Shown here: positions 16,687 through 25,142 of the stretch, piece after piece | How positions within the stretch are numbered: the first letter of the stretch is position 1 | Layout of the letters: every line of letters starts with the position of its first letter | Assembly (NCBI GenBank): GCA_937125395.1 | Contig: CAKZLI010000026.1 | Span: 35,502 to 99,501, forward strand | From: an uncultured Glaciecola sp. | Lineage (GTDB): Bacteria > Pseudomonadota > Gammaproteobacteria > Enterobacterales > Alteromonadaceae | Length of the DNA: 64,000 bases | Direction of reading: 5' to 3' | Made by a program: the position numbers and the translations under genes | The notes under the pieces: model-generated | Databases searched by the model: none | What the model was told of the DNA's origin: nothing | The model's input: only the letters and a program-made list of their open reading frames with translations

Positions 16687-17910
16687 TTAGCGACCTCCAG
16701 CGAAGAGAGTTTGGATACGCTGTTCAATAATTTCACTTAATGGTTGTTGTGCATCTAATTGTGCTGGAAGCACTTGATCTGTATCTACCGCTAATAAGTC
16801 TCGTAACGAAACAATATAGGCTTCAACCCCTGTATTATCCAGTTGATAATGGGCATTAACGATATCGATGCTTTGCGCAATTGCTTGTTGATATAAGCTG
16901 CTTTGATGTTGCATGATAGCTTGTTGGGCATTGAGTAGTGCAAATTTTAATTGCTCACGTGCAAGCCATTGTTGCTTACCAGACATAAATGGCATTACTG
17001 CGGCGGTGCGTTTTTCGACAGTGACAAAGTCAGTGACGATGGCATCCCAGCTTGCTTTAAGATTTGCTTGCCAATCGTTGATATCATCGCTGACAGCTGC
17101 TTTGGTTTGCGGAGCGTCGATTTCTGGAAGCTTCATGGTATCAAGCGGTAAGGCAGCGACCTGTGCGATTAATGCTGAAATAGACAGTGCGATCGATTCG
17201 GTTTCGACAAGATTAATTTGTTGCAGTGTTTGAATATCTTGAGCCAACAACGCTCTCACCGGCAGTAATGAGGCATCAGAGAGATCACTGATACGCAGGT
17301 CTGCGGATTTAAGTAACATGATGGCACTTTTAACATCCTCTTCTAACCAAAGTTTTTTGCCCGCTAGTTTGACTAAATAATCGGCTTCCGCTAACAACCA
17401 GTCAGATGGGCGTCGACCAGTTACATCTGCGATACGCCCTGCTAATCCTTCGGTTTTTAGTGTGTTGAGCTGTTGTTGTTGCTCAACGTCATTGAGTGAC
17501 AGTATTTGTTTGGCGTTACTTTCAGAGAGTGCTAACAACAAAGTTTGCTGATCATTGGTTAATGTCGCATTTGCTTGCAGCTGATCTGATACCGAATTGA
17601 GCTGGGTCGACACTTGACTTAACGATGTCTCTAAAGCACTGATTGCGGGGTTAGGCGTTGTCGAGGCTTGCTGCTGTTGCAGCCAATACCAATAACCGGC
17701 AGCGATCACGGCACAGATAAACAAAAAGTTAATGATGGTAAAAAACCATAGCCCTTTATGCTTGTGATCATTCACTGTGTGGCTCGCACCCGCTGAATCT
17801 TGAACATTGTTTGAAGACGGCCCTTCAGTGGTGGTTGCCTCTTCTGAGGATGTCTCAACCACTGTTGCTTCAATGATATCGTCTGCTTTATCCGTCGCAT
17901 CTGCTGCCAT
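16687..17910 (-). CDS. hemX: HemX-like membrane protein
   Basis: A 407-residue protein annotated in enterobacteria as putative uroporphyrinogen III C-methyltransferase, although that activity is doubtful for HemX. An acidic N-terminal cytoplasmic tail (about 1-50) is followed by a single membrane helix (about 52-72). A long periplasmic helical domain starts with a coiled coil rich in Gln, Leu and Ser. TGRRPSDWLLAEADYLVKLA is the conserved family segment. Only three bases separate it from hemD and two from hemY, so the three are co-transcribed. Confidence 0.9.
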   Translation of the reverse strand: MAADATDKADDIIEATVVETSSEEATTTEGPSSNNVQDSAGASHTVNDHKHKGLWFFTIINFLFICAVIAAGYWYWLQQQQASTTPNPAISALETSLSQVSTQLNSVSDQLQANATLTNDQQTLLLALSESNAKQILSLNDVEQQQQLNTLKTEGLAGRIADVTGRRPSDWLLAEADYLVKLAGKKLWLEEDVKSAIMLLKSADLRISDLSDASLLPVRALLAQDIQTLQQINLVETESIALSISALIAQVAALPLDTMKLPEIDAPQTKAAVSDDINDWQANLKASWDAIVTDFVTVEKRTAAVMPFMSGKQQWLAREQLKFALLNAQQAIMQHQSSLYQQAIAQSIDIVNAHYQLDNTGVEAYIVSLRDLLAVDTDQVLPAQLDAQQPLSEIIEQRIQTLFAGGR

Positions 17911-17913
17911 GCT

Positions 17914-18657
17914 TTACTCCATTAAGTGTTGTACGCTGTGTATCAGCGCTGCGTCATCCGCACCTTGTGCAATTGTAATATTGTGGATACCTAACGTGCT
18001 TGCATAATCTGCAATACGTTGGCTTGCCATTATCCATTTTAGACTAGATAACCAAAAATGTGGATAAACATCAAAGGCTAATTGTAATTGTTCGTGACTG
18101 GTTACTATCATTCCTGTTATATCGGCCAATTCCCAAGGTTGTGAAGCGATCGGGGACGATAATTGCGTGCGTGAATACACACAGCACTCTTGGACATCGG
18201 CTCCGCGCGAACCAAGTTGCTGAGCGAGCGCATTACGGCCACCATGACCTTTAACAATAATGACTGACTTACCGCTTACCGATTGCATCGAAGGCAATTG
18301 CAATAGGCCTTCACTGGTTTGCTGGTCAACCTGGGGCATCATCAATTGATGGTTATTACACCAGAAAGGATACTGTTGTGTCCATTGGGCTAAGGTCTGA
18401 AAGGTGGTTTTACCAACGCCATAAATATACGTACTACTAGGTAAATCGGGGATAAATGGCAAAGACAGCTGTGCCGCAATTTTACTGGTGAAAATAATCC
18501 GATCACACTGTTCAAAACCCATTTGTTGGACTAGCTCACCAACATTATCGCTCGGCAGAATACTTTGTAATGCGAGTCCTACTGCATCGATATTGGCTTG
18601 AGCAAACGCAGCCTGGCTAAGATGGATTTTATGTTCAGGACGCAATACTATCCACAT
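17914..18657 (-). CDS. hemD: Uroporphyrinogen-III synthase
   Basis: A 247-residue HemD, the cytoplasmic enzyme that cyclises hydroxymethylbilane with inversion of ring D. The family is weakly conserved. Support comes from position between hemC and hemX, the normal length, and recognisable strands such as IIFTSKIAAQLSLP, YGVGKTTFQTLAQ and VIIVKGHGGRN. I chose ATG 18657, which has AAGGA about ten bases upstream and starts MWIVLRPEHK; ATG 18675 would add six residues with poor spacing. Confidence 0.9.
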   Translation of the reverse strand: MWIVLRPEHKIHLSQAAFAQANIDAVGLALQSILPSDNVGELVQQMGFEQCDRIIFTSKIAAQLSLPFIPDLPSSTYIYGVGKTTFQTLAQWTQQYPFWCNNHQLMMPQVDQQTSEGLLQLPSMQSVSGKSVIIVKGHGGRNALAQQLGSRGADVQECCVYSRTQLSSPIASQPWELADITGMIVTSHEQLQLAFDVYPHFWLSSLKWIMASQRIADYASTLGIHNITIAQGADDAALIHSVQHLME

Positions 18658-18698
18658 CTGCGTTGTTCCTTCCATTTCCTAGCCATTGTGCTTGTCCT

Positions 18699-19700
18699 TT
18701 ATTCTGCGATAGTGACTGCTGCCAAAATTTCACCGGCACCTTGAGCTAATAATGCATCAGCAATTTGTTCGCCTAATGCGTTGGCTAATTGGATATGCGT
18801 CGTCAAGTTTGCAGCGATATCTTGGTTTGATGTGACAGGTAATATGACGCTAGCCTGTGCTTCTAATAATTGCTTGCCATCAACCGATGCAACTAATCCC
18901 TTCAGGGTTAATTCACGTTTATCTGCAGATGTTGTTGTCAGTGTTGCATAACTGCCAATAGGTACCTGACAGCCGCCTTGTAAAGTCGCATTCATACTAC
19001 GCTCTGCGAGCACTCTAATGCTGGTTTCAGGGCATGCGAGGCATTGTAATAACGCGATTAGTTCAGGGTTATCGTTACGGCATTCGATGCCAACAGCACC
19101 TTGACCAACGGCTGGTAGGCTAATCTCTGGTGAGATCTCAGCACGAATACGATCGGCCATGTCTAAGCGAATTAGGCCGGCACATGCCAGAATAATCGCA
19201 TCATATTCACCGGCGTCTAATTTAGCTAATCGAGTGTTAACGTTGCCGCGCAGATCCTTGATCACCAAATCAGGTCGACGTGATCTGATTAATGCTTGGC
19301 GGCGCAGTGAGCTAGTACCCACTACCGAAGCAATTGGTAGCTCATCTACGGAAGCATATTGGTTAGAAACAAACGCGTCAAATGGGTTTTCGCGAGGGCA
19401 TATCACGTGTAAACCAAATCCCTCTGGAAATTCCACAGGCACATCTTTCATTGAATGCACTGCTATATCAGCTAAACCATCTTGCATAGCGACTTCGAGT
19501 TCTTTGATAAATAACCCTTTGCCACCGACTTTAGCGAGTGGGGTATCCAATATGCGATCGCCTTTGGTACTCATGGGCACCAAATTCACGATTAAGTCAG
19601 GATAATGCACAAGCAATTGTGCTTTAACATACTCAGCTTGCCACAAGGCTAATTGGCTTTTGCGTGTAGCGATATTGACGTGGGTAATAGATGTGTTCAT
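18699..19700 (-). CDS. hemC: Porphobilinogen deaminase (hydroxymethylbilane synthase)
   Basis: A 333-residue enzyme that joins four porphobilinogen units into hydroxymethylbilane. The N-terminal [11 protein letters not shown], the AVHSMKDVP segment with the catalytic Asp (D86), the VGTSSLRRQ phosphate-binding turn and the cofactor-binding Cys (C244 in [10 protein letters not shown]) are all intact. The start at 19700 overlaps the esterase stop as ATGA, implying coupled translation; the frame is open upstream within the esterase gene. It is followed by hemD after about 40 bases. Confidence 0.97.
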   Translation of the reverse strand: MNTSITHVNIATRKSQLALWQAEYVKAQLLVHYPDLIVNLVPMSTKGDRILDTPLAKVGGKGLFIKELEVAMQDGLADIAVHSMKDVPVEFPEGFGLHVICPRENPFDAFVSNQYASVDELPIASVVGTSSLRRQALIRSRRPDLVIKDLRGNVNTRLAKLDAGEYDAIILACAGLIRLDMADRIRAEISPEISLPAVGQGAVGIECRNDNPELIALLQCLACPETSIRVLAERSMNATLQGGCQVPIGSYATLTTTSADKRELTLKGLVASVDGKQLLEAQASVILPVTSNQDIAANLTTHIQLANALGEQIADALLAQGAGEILAAVTIAE

Positions 19701-20368
19701 GGGGCTAATACTTTTTGTAACCATTGACTAATATGTGCCACTTCTTCTGGACACACGTTGTGTTGCATTGGGTATTCGCGCCACTGTGCGTTATAGCCAA
19801 GCTCGTTCACTCGTGCATAAGCGGCCTTACCCATAGTCACCGGCACTACGTCATCTTGGCTGCCGTGGGCAACAAATAAAGGCACGATACGCGACATTTG
19901 AGTATGCTGTTCTGCTAATGTCTCAGGCTCTGCCATATAGGTAGAAAGACACATGATCCCAGCTAATGCTTCAGGGTATCGCAAGCCAAGGTGATAAGCG
20001 ATGACGCCACCTTGTGAAAAACCCGCTAAGACGATATTTCTAGTGGCAATACCAGCAGCATTTTCGGCTTCGATTAATGCTTTAATCTGGGCACTTGACT
20101 CAAGTACACCGGGCATATCGGCGCGTGAATTAAAATCCATACTCTTAATGTCATACCATGCAGGCATCTGCATCCCATTATTCACGGTGACGGCACGTAA
20201 AGGAGCATGTGGAAAAATAAACTTAATGCCTAAGGCATCTGGTATATTTAGCGCCGGTACAATGGGAGCAAAACCGTTACCTGAATCGCCTAACCCATGT
20301 AGCCATATTACCGTTGCTCGGTGGGTGGTTTTGGCGTCCACGACCACACTAGGGATTAATTCACTCAT
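19697..20368 (-). CDS. Alpha/beta-hydrolase carboxylesterase (phospholipase/carboxylesterase family)
   Basis: A 223-residue serine hydrolase similar to Pseudomonas carboxylesterase EstB and acyl-protein thioesterases. The triad is Ser118 in GFSQGG, an Asp at about 173 in GSQDDVVP and His203 in PMQHNVCP; the oxyanion segment is WLHGLGDSG. No signal peptide, so it is cytoplasmic. It sits between cyaY and hemC in a leftward operon, three bases after cyaY and overlapping hemC by four. The substrate is unknown and the link to haem synthesis may only be transcriptional. Confidence 0.9.
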   Translation of the reverse strand: MSELIPSVVVDAKTTHRATVIWLHGLGDSGNGFAPIVPALNIPDALGIKFIFPHAPLRAVTVNNGMQMPAWYDIKSMDFNSRADMPGVLESSAQIKALIEAENAAGIATRNIVLAGFSQGGVIAYHLGLRYPEALAGIMCLSTYMAEPETLAEQHTQMSRIVPLFVAHGSQDDVVPVTMGKAAYARVNELGYNAQWREYPMQHNVCPEEVAHISQWLQKVLAP

Positions 20369-20371
20369 TGC

Positions 20372-20704
20372 TTACTGGATCCCTAATTTAATGGGTTGTT
20401 CGGCTTGAACTGTCATTGCTTCATCCAAGAATGCCCAAAATTCACCAGCGCCACGTTGATCTGTCCACACACCATCGTGATAGTTAAAGTGGTGACCATT
20501 GAACTTAGTCGCTACCCATAACTGGAGTAATGGTTCTTGTTTGTTTAAGACCATTTTGGAACCATTTTCAAAGGTTAAGGTTAAGATCCCTTCAGCGCTT
20601 TCGGTATCGATATCAACCGGAAATTCATCAAGGGTTTCCTCGATTAGCAGTAATAAGTCATCGACTAACTGATGATATTGGGTTTCGGTGATGTTTGTGC
20701 TCAT
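20372..20704 (-). CDS. cyaY: Frataxin homologue CyaY
   Basis: A 110-residue frataxin-family protein that binds iron and modulates IscS-dependent Fe-S cluster assembly. The acidic first helix (YHQLVDDLLLLIEETLDEF) and following acidic strand carry the iron-binding patch. QLWVATKFNGHHFNY is the conserved sheet with the exposed Trp. Length matches E. coli (106). It is the first gene of the leftward run ending at hemY; in E. coli cyaY is also near hemCDXY but divergent. Divergent here from gmk. Confidence 0.95.
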   Translation of the reverse strand: MSTNITETQYHQLVDDLLLLIEETLDEFPVDIDTESAEGILTLTFENGSKMVLNKQEPLLQLWVATKFNGHHFNYHDGVWTDQRGAGEFWAFLDEAMTVQAEQPIKLGIQ

Positions 20705-20729
20705 TAAAAGTCTACCTTTATATTGTGCT

Positions 20730-20760
20730 TTGCAATAACAAATCTTGATTCCTTTATGCT
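20730..20760 (+). promoter_or_regulatory. Possible promoter for gmk
   Basis: TTGCAA (20730-20735) and TATGCT (20755-20760) separated by 19 bases, in the gap between divergent cyaY and gmk. The spacing is on the long side, so support is weak. Confidence 0.25.
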
Positions 20761-20806
20761 ACCATTGTTTGCCTAGAGCAATCCAATAGAACGAGGAAAT
20801 TTTGCG

Positions 20807-21460
20807 ATGGCCGATGATAATTTATCCGCTGCATCTCACTTAGGTCATTTATTTGTCGTATCAGCGCCCTCTGGTGCCGGTAAATCCAGTCTCATCAAAG
20901 CCTTATTATCGACGCATAGTTCTGACTCACAACCTTTACAAGTCTCAGTATCACATACCACTCGTGCTCCTCGTCCGGGTGAAGTTGATGGTGAACATTA
21001 TCATTTTGTGTCGCATGCAGAATTTGCAACAATGATTGAGCAAGGCGCATTTTTTGAACATGCTAATGTGTTTGAGCATTATTATGGTACTTCCCGTGTT
21101 GCGATCGAAAACACGTTAGAACAAGGCATCGATGTCTTTTTAGATATTGATTGGCAAGGTGCTAGACAAGTTAAAGAATATTACCCATTGGCTCAGTTGG
21201 TGTTTATCTTACCCCCGAGTGTCACTGAATTAGAGCAACGTTTGATTGGACGAGGGCAGGACTCTGCCGATACGATCAACAAACGCATGGCATCGGCAAA
21301 AGCGGAGATGTCCCATGCTGGTGAGTTTGATTATCTGTTGATTAATGATGATTTTGCGCAAACGCTGGCAGCGTTTTATGCCATTGTCGTGGCACAACGC
21401 CAAACCTTAGCGCATCAAATCAATCGTCATGGTGATTTAATTAAGCAATTACAGCAGTAA
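20807..21460 (+). CDS. gmk: Guanylate kinase
   Basis: A 217-residue GMP kinase (ATP + GMP to ADP + GDP). The P-loop is [10 protein letters not shown] at residues 20-29. The GMP-binding region shows [20 protein letters not shown], followed by the lid and the DIDWQGA Walker-B-like motif. An N-terminal extension of about ten residues compared with E. coli is present. GAGGA lies upstream of the ATG. The order gmk-rpoZ-spoT is conserved across gammaproteobacteria. Confidence 0.97.
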   Translation: MADDNLSAASHLGHLFVVSAPSGAGKSSLIKALLSTHSSDSQPLQVSVSHTTRAPRPGEVDGEHYHFVSHAEFATMIEQGAFFEHANVFEHYYGTSRVAIENTLEQGIDVFLDIDWQGARQVKEYYPLAQLVFILPPSVTELEQRLIGRGQDSADTINKRMASAKAEMSHAGEFDYLLINDDFAQTLAAFYAIVVAQRQTLAHQINRHGDLIKQLQQ

Positions 21461-21556
21461 CATTAGCTTATATGAATTATTAGTATCACTTGTTGGGTAA
21501 TTGATGTACAATCTGCGCCCATTTTTGGAAATATACCCTTACTTTCGGAGAACGTC

Positions 21557-21826
21557 ATGGCTCGCGTAACTGTAGAAGACGCTGTTGAACAAATTGGTAA
21601 CCGTTTTGATTTAGTATTGGTCGCTGCAAAGCGTGCTCGTCAAATCGCGACTGGAGGCAAAGACTCGTTTGTAGATATGGGCAACGATAAGCCCACGGTT
21701 GTTGCTCTGCGTGAAATTGAACAACAATTTGTGACTGCTGATTCACTTGAAGCGGCAGAAATCGCTGATCAACACCGAGCTGACCAAGCTGAGTTTGCAT
21801 CGGTTGCAAATATTCTAAGCGAATAG
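21557..21826 (+). CDS. rpoZ: RNA polymerase omega subunit
   Basis: An 89-residue omega subunit, [20 protein letters not shown] onward, with the conserved AAKRARQI segment. It binds the beta' C terminus and helps core assembly, and contributes one of the ppGpp sites. GGAG precedes the ATG by about seven bases. It lies 96 bases after gmk and 75 bases before spoT, the ppGpp synthetase/hydrolase. The opposite-strand open frame over it is a shadow. Confidence 0.97.
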   Translation: MARVTVEDAVEQIGNRFDLVLVAAKRARQIATGGKDSFVDMGNDKPTVVALREIEQQFVTADSLEAAEIADQHRADQAEFASVANILSE

Positions 21827-21839
21827 CCCCAAACAACTA

Positions 21840-21898
21840 GCATCACAAGTCATTTCAACGTATTCTAATATATGTTTTAAACCAACGACTTGTGATGC
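21840..21898 (+). promoter_or_regulatory. 12-bp perfect inverted repeat ending just before spoT start
   Basis: GCATCACAAGTC (21840-21851) and GACTTGTGATGC (21887-21898) pair perfectly around a 35-base loop. The right arm ends three bases before the GTG start of spoT. There is no T tract after it, so it is not a simple terminator. In mRNA the stem would cover the region where a ribosome binds spoT, suggesting translational control. Function is inference; the repeat is seen directly. Confidence 0.6.
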
Positions 21899-21901
21899 GA
21901 C

Positions 21902-24019
21902 GTGTACTTATTTGAAGGCCTAAAAACAAAAGTTACTGCTTACCTACCAGAAGACCAAGTCCTGTTGGTTCAATCTGCATTTGTGCTTGCCCGAGAAGCA
22001 CATGAAGGGCAAATGCGTTCAAGCGGTGACCCTTACATTACACACCCCGTCGCAGTGGCAACAATCTTAGCAGATATGCATTTTGATCATGAAACGATCA
22101 TGGCGGCACTATTGCATGATGTCATTGAAGACACGCATTTTTCCCAACAAGACCTCGCAGATAGTTTTGGTAATGTCGTTGCCGAACTTGTTGAAGGTGT
22201 ATCTAAGCTCGACAAAATTCGTTTTTCAAACAAAGAAGAAGCGCAAGTAGAAAACTTTCGTAAAATGATGATGGCGATGGTACAAGACATTCGAGTTATC
22301 TTAATCAAACTTGCTGACAGAACCCATAATATGCGGACATTGGGCGCATTACGCCCAGATAAACGTCGCCGTATTGCAACCGAAACTCTTGAAATTTACG
22401 CTCCGATTGCCCATCGTCTCGGTATCCATGACATGAAGAATGAATTGGAGAACTTAGGTTTCGCTGCGATGTACCCCATGCGTCATCGTGCGTTAAAGAG
22501 TGCTGTCAAACAAGCGCGCGGCAATCGAAAAGAAATCATCGACAGTGTGTTTAATGAAATCAGTGCTCGTTTAGGAGAGCACGGGCTGGAAGCGGGCTTA
22601 TCAGGTCGCGAAAAACACTTGTATTCCATCTATCGCAAGATGCAAAACAAAGAATTAATGTTTAATGAAGTCATGGATATTTATGCTTTTAGATTGGTCT
22701 TTAATAGCATAGATGAATGCTATCGCGCATTAGGGGCAATGCACGGGCTATATAAACCCATCGAAACCCGTTTTAAAGATTACATCGCGATCCCTCGCAC
22801 TAATGGTTATCAATCTTTACATACCTCATTGATTGGCCCTCATGGTATTCCTGTTGAGATCCAAATTCGTACCAAAGAAATGGATATCATGGCAGATAAA
22901 GGGGTTGCAGCGCATTGGATGTACAAATCGCCCAAGGACAGAGATACTTCTTCACAACTCAAAGCGAGAAAATGGATGCAGTCATTGCTCGAGTTACAGC
23001 AAAGTGCCAGTTCGTCTTTTGAGTTTATAGAAAACGTCAAATCGGATCTGTTTCCAGATGAAATTTATGTATTTACGCCCAAAGGAACCATTATCGAATT
23101 ACCGATGGGTGCTTGTGCGGTTGATTTTGCGTATGCGGTACATTCTGGTGTGGGCAATAGCTGTGTTGGAGCGCGTGTTGACCGCCGTAATTACTCACTA
23201 TCCGAGCCGTTAGAAAACGGTCAAACCGTGCAAATTATTACCTCTCCACGTGCTAAACCGAATGCCAATTGGCTTAATTTTGTAGTGAGTGCTCGCGCAC
23301 GCTCTAGCATTCGTCAATACTTGCGTAAGCAGCAGACTGAAGATGCGCTGGGCATGGGCACTCGGTTATTACGACATGCGTTAGGACACACTAACCTAGA
23401 TGATATTGCCCAAGCAGATATCGACCGAATAGTCCAAGAAACGAAGCACAAAACCTTTGATGCGTTGCTCGAAGACATCGGCCTTGGCAATGAGCTTAGT
23501 GCCATCGTTGCTCGCCGTTTGATTGGTGGTGATACCGATTCATTATCAGATATCAAGAAAGGCAAGGTGGCGATTAAAGGGACTGAAGGCTTATTGATGC
23601 ATTATTCGCGTTGTTGTTACCCTATTCCTGAAGACGAAATCGTCGCTATTCTTAATCCAGGTAAAGGCATGATGATCCATCAGCATGGCTGTACCAATAT
23701 ACGTAAACTTTCCAAAGAAGAACCGCAACGGGTATTGCCGATGGAATGGGATGAGAATGTCACTGGCGAGTTTAAAGCGTCGGTTCGAGTTGAACTGATC
23801 AATCACCAAGGCACATTAGCAAAATTGACCAACGCTATCACCGCGTGTGATTCAAACATCATTAATTTGGTCACAGACGAAAAAGAAAGTAATGTGTATT
23901 TTGTGCATCTAGAAATAACAACACATAACCGAGTTCACTTTGCGGATATTATGCGAAAGATCCGCACGATTGCTGAGGTGCGCAAAGTATCTCGGCATAG
24001 CCAAAACAAACACACTTAA
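21902..24019 (+). CDS. spoT: Bifunctional (p)ppGpp synthetase/hydrolase SpoT
   Basis: A 705-residue SpoT. The N-terminal HD hydrolase domain is intact (AALLHDVIEDT and KLADRTHNMRTL). The synthetase region follows (RFKDYIAIPRTNGYQSLHT), then TGS (about 390-450), a zinc-finger/helical region with HYSRCCYPIPED, and a C-terminal ACT domain. It balances ppGpp synthesis and breakdown during starvation. The start is GTG at 21902, giving MYLFEGL, the same start as E. coli SpoT (MYLFESL). A 12-bp inverted repeat abuts the start. ridA and trmH follow closely. Confidence 0.96.
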   Translation: MYLFEGLKTKVTAYLPEDQVLLVQSAFVLAREAHEGQMRSSGDPYITHPVAVATILADMHFDHETIMAALLHDVIEDTHFSQQDLADSFGNVVAELVEGVSKLDKIRFSNKEEAQVENFRKMMMAMVQDIRVILIKLADRTHNMRTLGALRPDKRRRIATETLEIYAPIAHRLGIHDMKNELENLGFAAMYPMRHRALKSAVKQARGNRKEIIDSVFNEISARLGEHGLEAGLSGREKHLYSIYRKMQNKELMFNEVMDIYAFRLVFNSIDECYRALGAMHGLYKPIETRFKDYIAIPRTNGYQSLHTSLIGPHGIPVEIQIRTKEMDIMADKGVAAHWMYKSPKDRDTSSQLKARKWMQSLLELQQSASSSFEFIENVKSDLFPDEIYVFTPKGTIIELPMGACAVDFAYAVHSGVGNSCVGARVDRRNYSLSEPLENGQTVQIITSPRAKPNANWLNFVVSARARSSIRQYLRKQQTEDALGMGTRLLRHALGHTNLDDIAQADIDRIVQETKHKTFDALLEDIGLGNELSAIVARRLIGGDTDSLSDIKKGKVAIKGTEGLLMHYSRCCYPIPEDEIVAILNPGKGMMIHQHGCTNIRKLSKEEPQRVLPMEWDENVTGEFKASVRVELINHQGTLAKLTNAITACDSNIINLVTDEKESNVYFVHLEITTHNRVHFADIMRKIRTIAEVRKVSRHSQNKHT

Positions 24020-24040
24020 TTTAATACGTTAGGAATTATT

Positions 24041-24427
24041 ATGACTAAATCCGTGATTCATACTGATGCAGCACCTGCTGCAATTGGCACTTATAATCAA
24101 GCTATCAAAGCGGGCAGTACGGTATATTTATCTGGCCAGATCCCCTTGGTTCCTAGCACCATGACGATGATCAGTGAAGATTTTGCTGAGCAAGCCCATC
24201 AAGTCTTTAAAAATTTATGTGCGGTATGTGAAGCCGGTGGTGGTGACATTAATGATATGGTTAAAGTCAATATATTTTTGATTGACCTAGGGCATTTTGC
24301 CAGCGTTAATGAGATCATGGCGCAGTATTTTAAGACACCATACCCAGCGCGTGCAGCAGTCCAAGTGTCAGCCTTACCCAAAGGTGCACAGATAGAAATT
24401 GATGGTGTGATGCAACTTCCTGAGTAA
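24041..24427 (+). CDS. ridA: RidA family 2-iminobutanoate/2-iminopropanoate deaminase
   Basis: A 128-residue YjgF/RidA protein that hydrolyses reactive enamine/imine intermediates released by PLP enzymes. [12 protein letters not shown], the YLSGQIPL strand and the C-terminal [22 protein letters not shown] with the substrate-binding Arg are all present. Homotrimer in known relatives. It is 21 bases after spoT and 4 bases before trmH, as in Vibrio and Shewanella. Confidence 0.95.
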   Translation: MTKSVIHTDAAPAAIGTYNQAIKAGSTVYLSGQIPLVPSTMTMISEDFAEQAHQVFKNLCAVCEAGGGDINDMVKVNIFLIDLGHFASVNEIMAQYFKTPYPARAAVQVSALPKGAQIEIDGVMQLPE

Positions 24428-24431
24428 CATT

Positions 24432-25112
24432 ATGTCTCCTGAGCGTCACCAACGGATCCGAGAAAAGTTACATTTTCGACAACTGGATCTGACGATTTTG
24501 TTAGAAGAAGTGAACAAGCCCTATAATGTTTCAGCGGTAATGCGCACCTGTGATTCGGTTGGGATCCACCAGGTGCATGCTGTTTGGCATAAGCAAGATG
24601 AAGTGCGCACGGTTACGGCAAAAGGCGCTCAAGCTTGGGTCGGTATGCAAACCCACGCGACTATTACGGATGCGGTGGCGCAAGTCAAACAGCAAGACAT
24701 GCAAGTATTAGTCACGCATTTGTCCGATGAGGCAGTGGATTTTCGTCAAGTGGATTATACCCGCCCAACTGCGATAATCATGGGGCAAGAAAAACACGGA
24801 GCAACAGATAGCGCCATTGCATTAGCCGATCAAGCGATCATGATCCCGATGCTAGGAATGGCTCAATCGCTGAATGTATCTGTGGCTGCCGCTGTGATTT
24901 TGTATGAAGCTCAACGTCAACGCGAGCTAGCGGGTTTGTACACACATTCAACATTATCTGAAAGTGAGTACCAACGTCTGCTGTTTAGCCGAGGCTATCC
25001 CAAAATATACCAGCAGTGGCAAGGCAAAGAATTACCTTATCCGCATATCAATCAACACGGCGAAATAGACGCAGATGCGCATTGGTGGCAACAACTTCGA
25101 GGCAAAGGTTAA
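24432..25112 (+). CDS. trmH: tRNA (guanosine-18-2'-O)-methyltransferase TrmH
   Basis: A 226-residue SPOUT enzyme that makes Gm18 in the D-loop of tRNAs. The N terminus MSPERHQRIREKLHFRQLDL and the NKPYNVSAVMRTCDSVGI block match TrmH. The SPOUT knot motifs are IIMGQEKHGATD and IPMLGMAQSLNVSVAAAV. Its start is four bases after the ridA stop. The spoT-trmH-recG neighbourhood is the standard gammaproteobacterial one. Confidence 0.95.
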   Translation: MSPERHQRIREKLHFRQLDLTILLEEVNKPYNVSAVMRTCDSVGIHQVHAVWHKQDEVRTVTAKGAQAWVGMQTHATITDAVAQVKQQDMQVLVTHLSDEAVDFRQVDYTRPTAIIMGQEKHGATDSAIALADQAIMIPMLGMAQSLNVSVAAAVILYEAQRQRELAGLYTHSTLSESEYQRLLFSRGYPKIYQQWQGKELPYPHINQHGEIDADAHWWQQLRGKG

Positions 25113-25142
25113 TATGCAGTTGCTGGTTAAACGAGTATTTCA

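Noticed and set aside
21555..21836. A 93-codon open frame on the minus strand over rpoZ
   Set aside because: It covers rpoZ exactly on the opposite strand, and the rpoZ protein is unmistakable. The frame is a by-product of its codon use.
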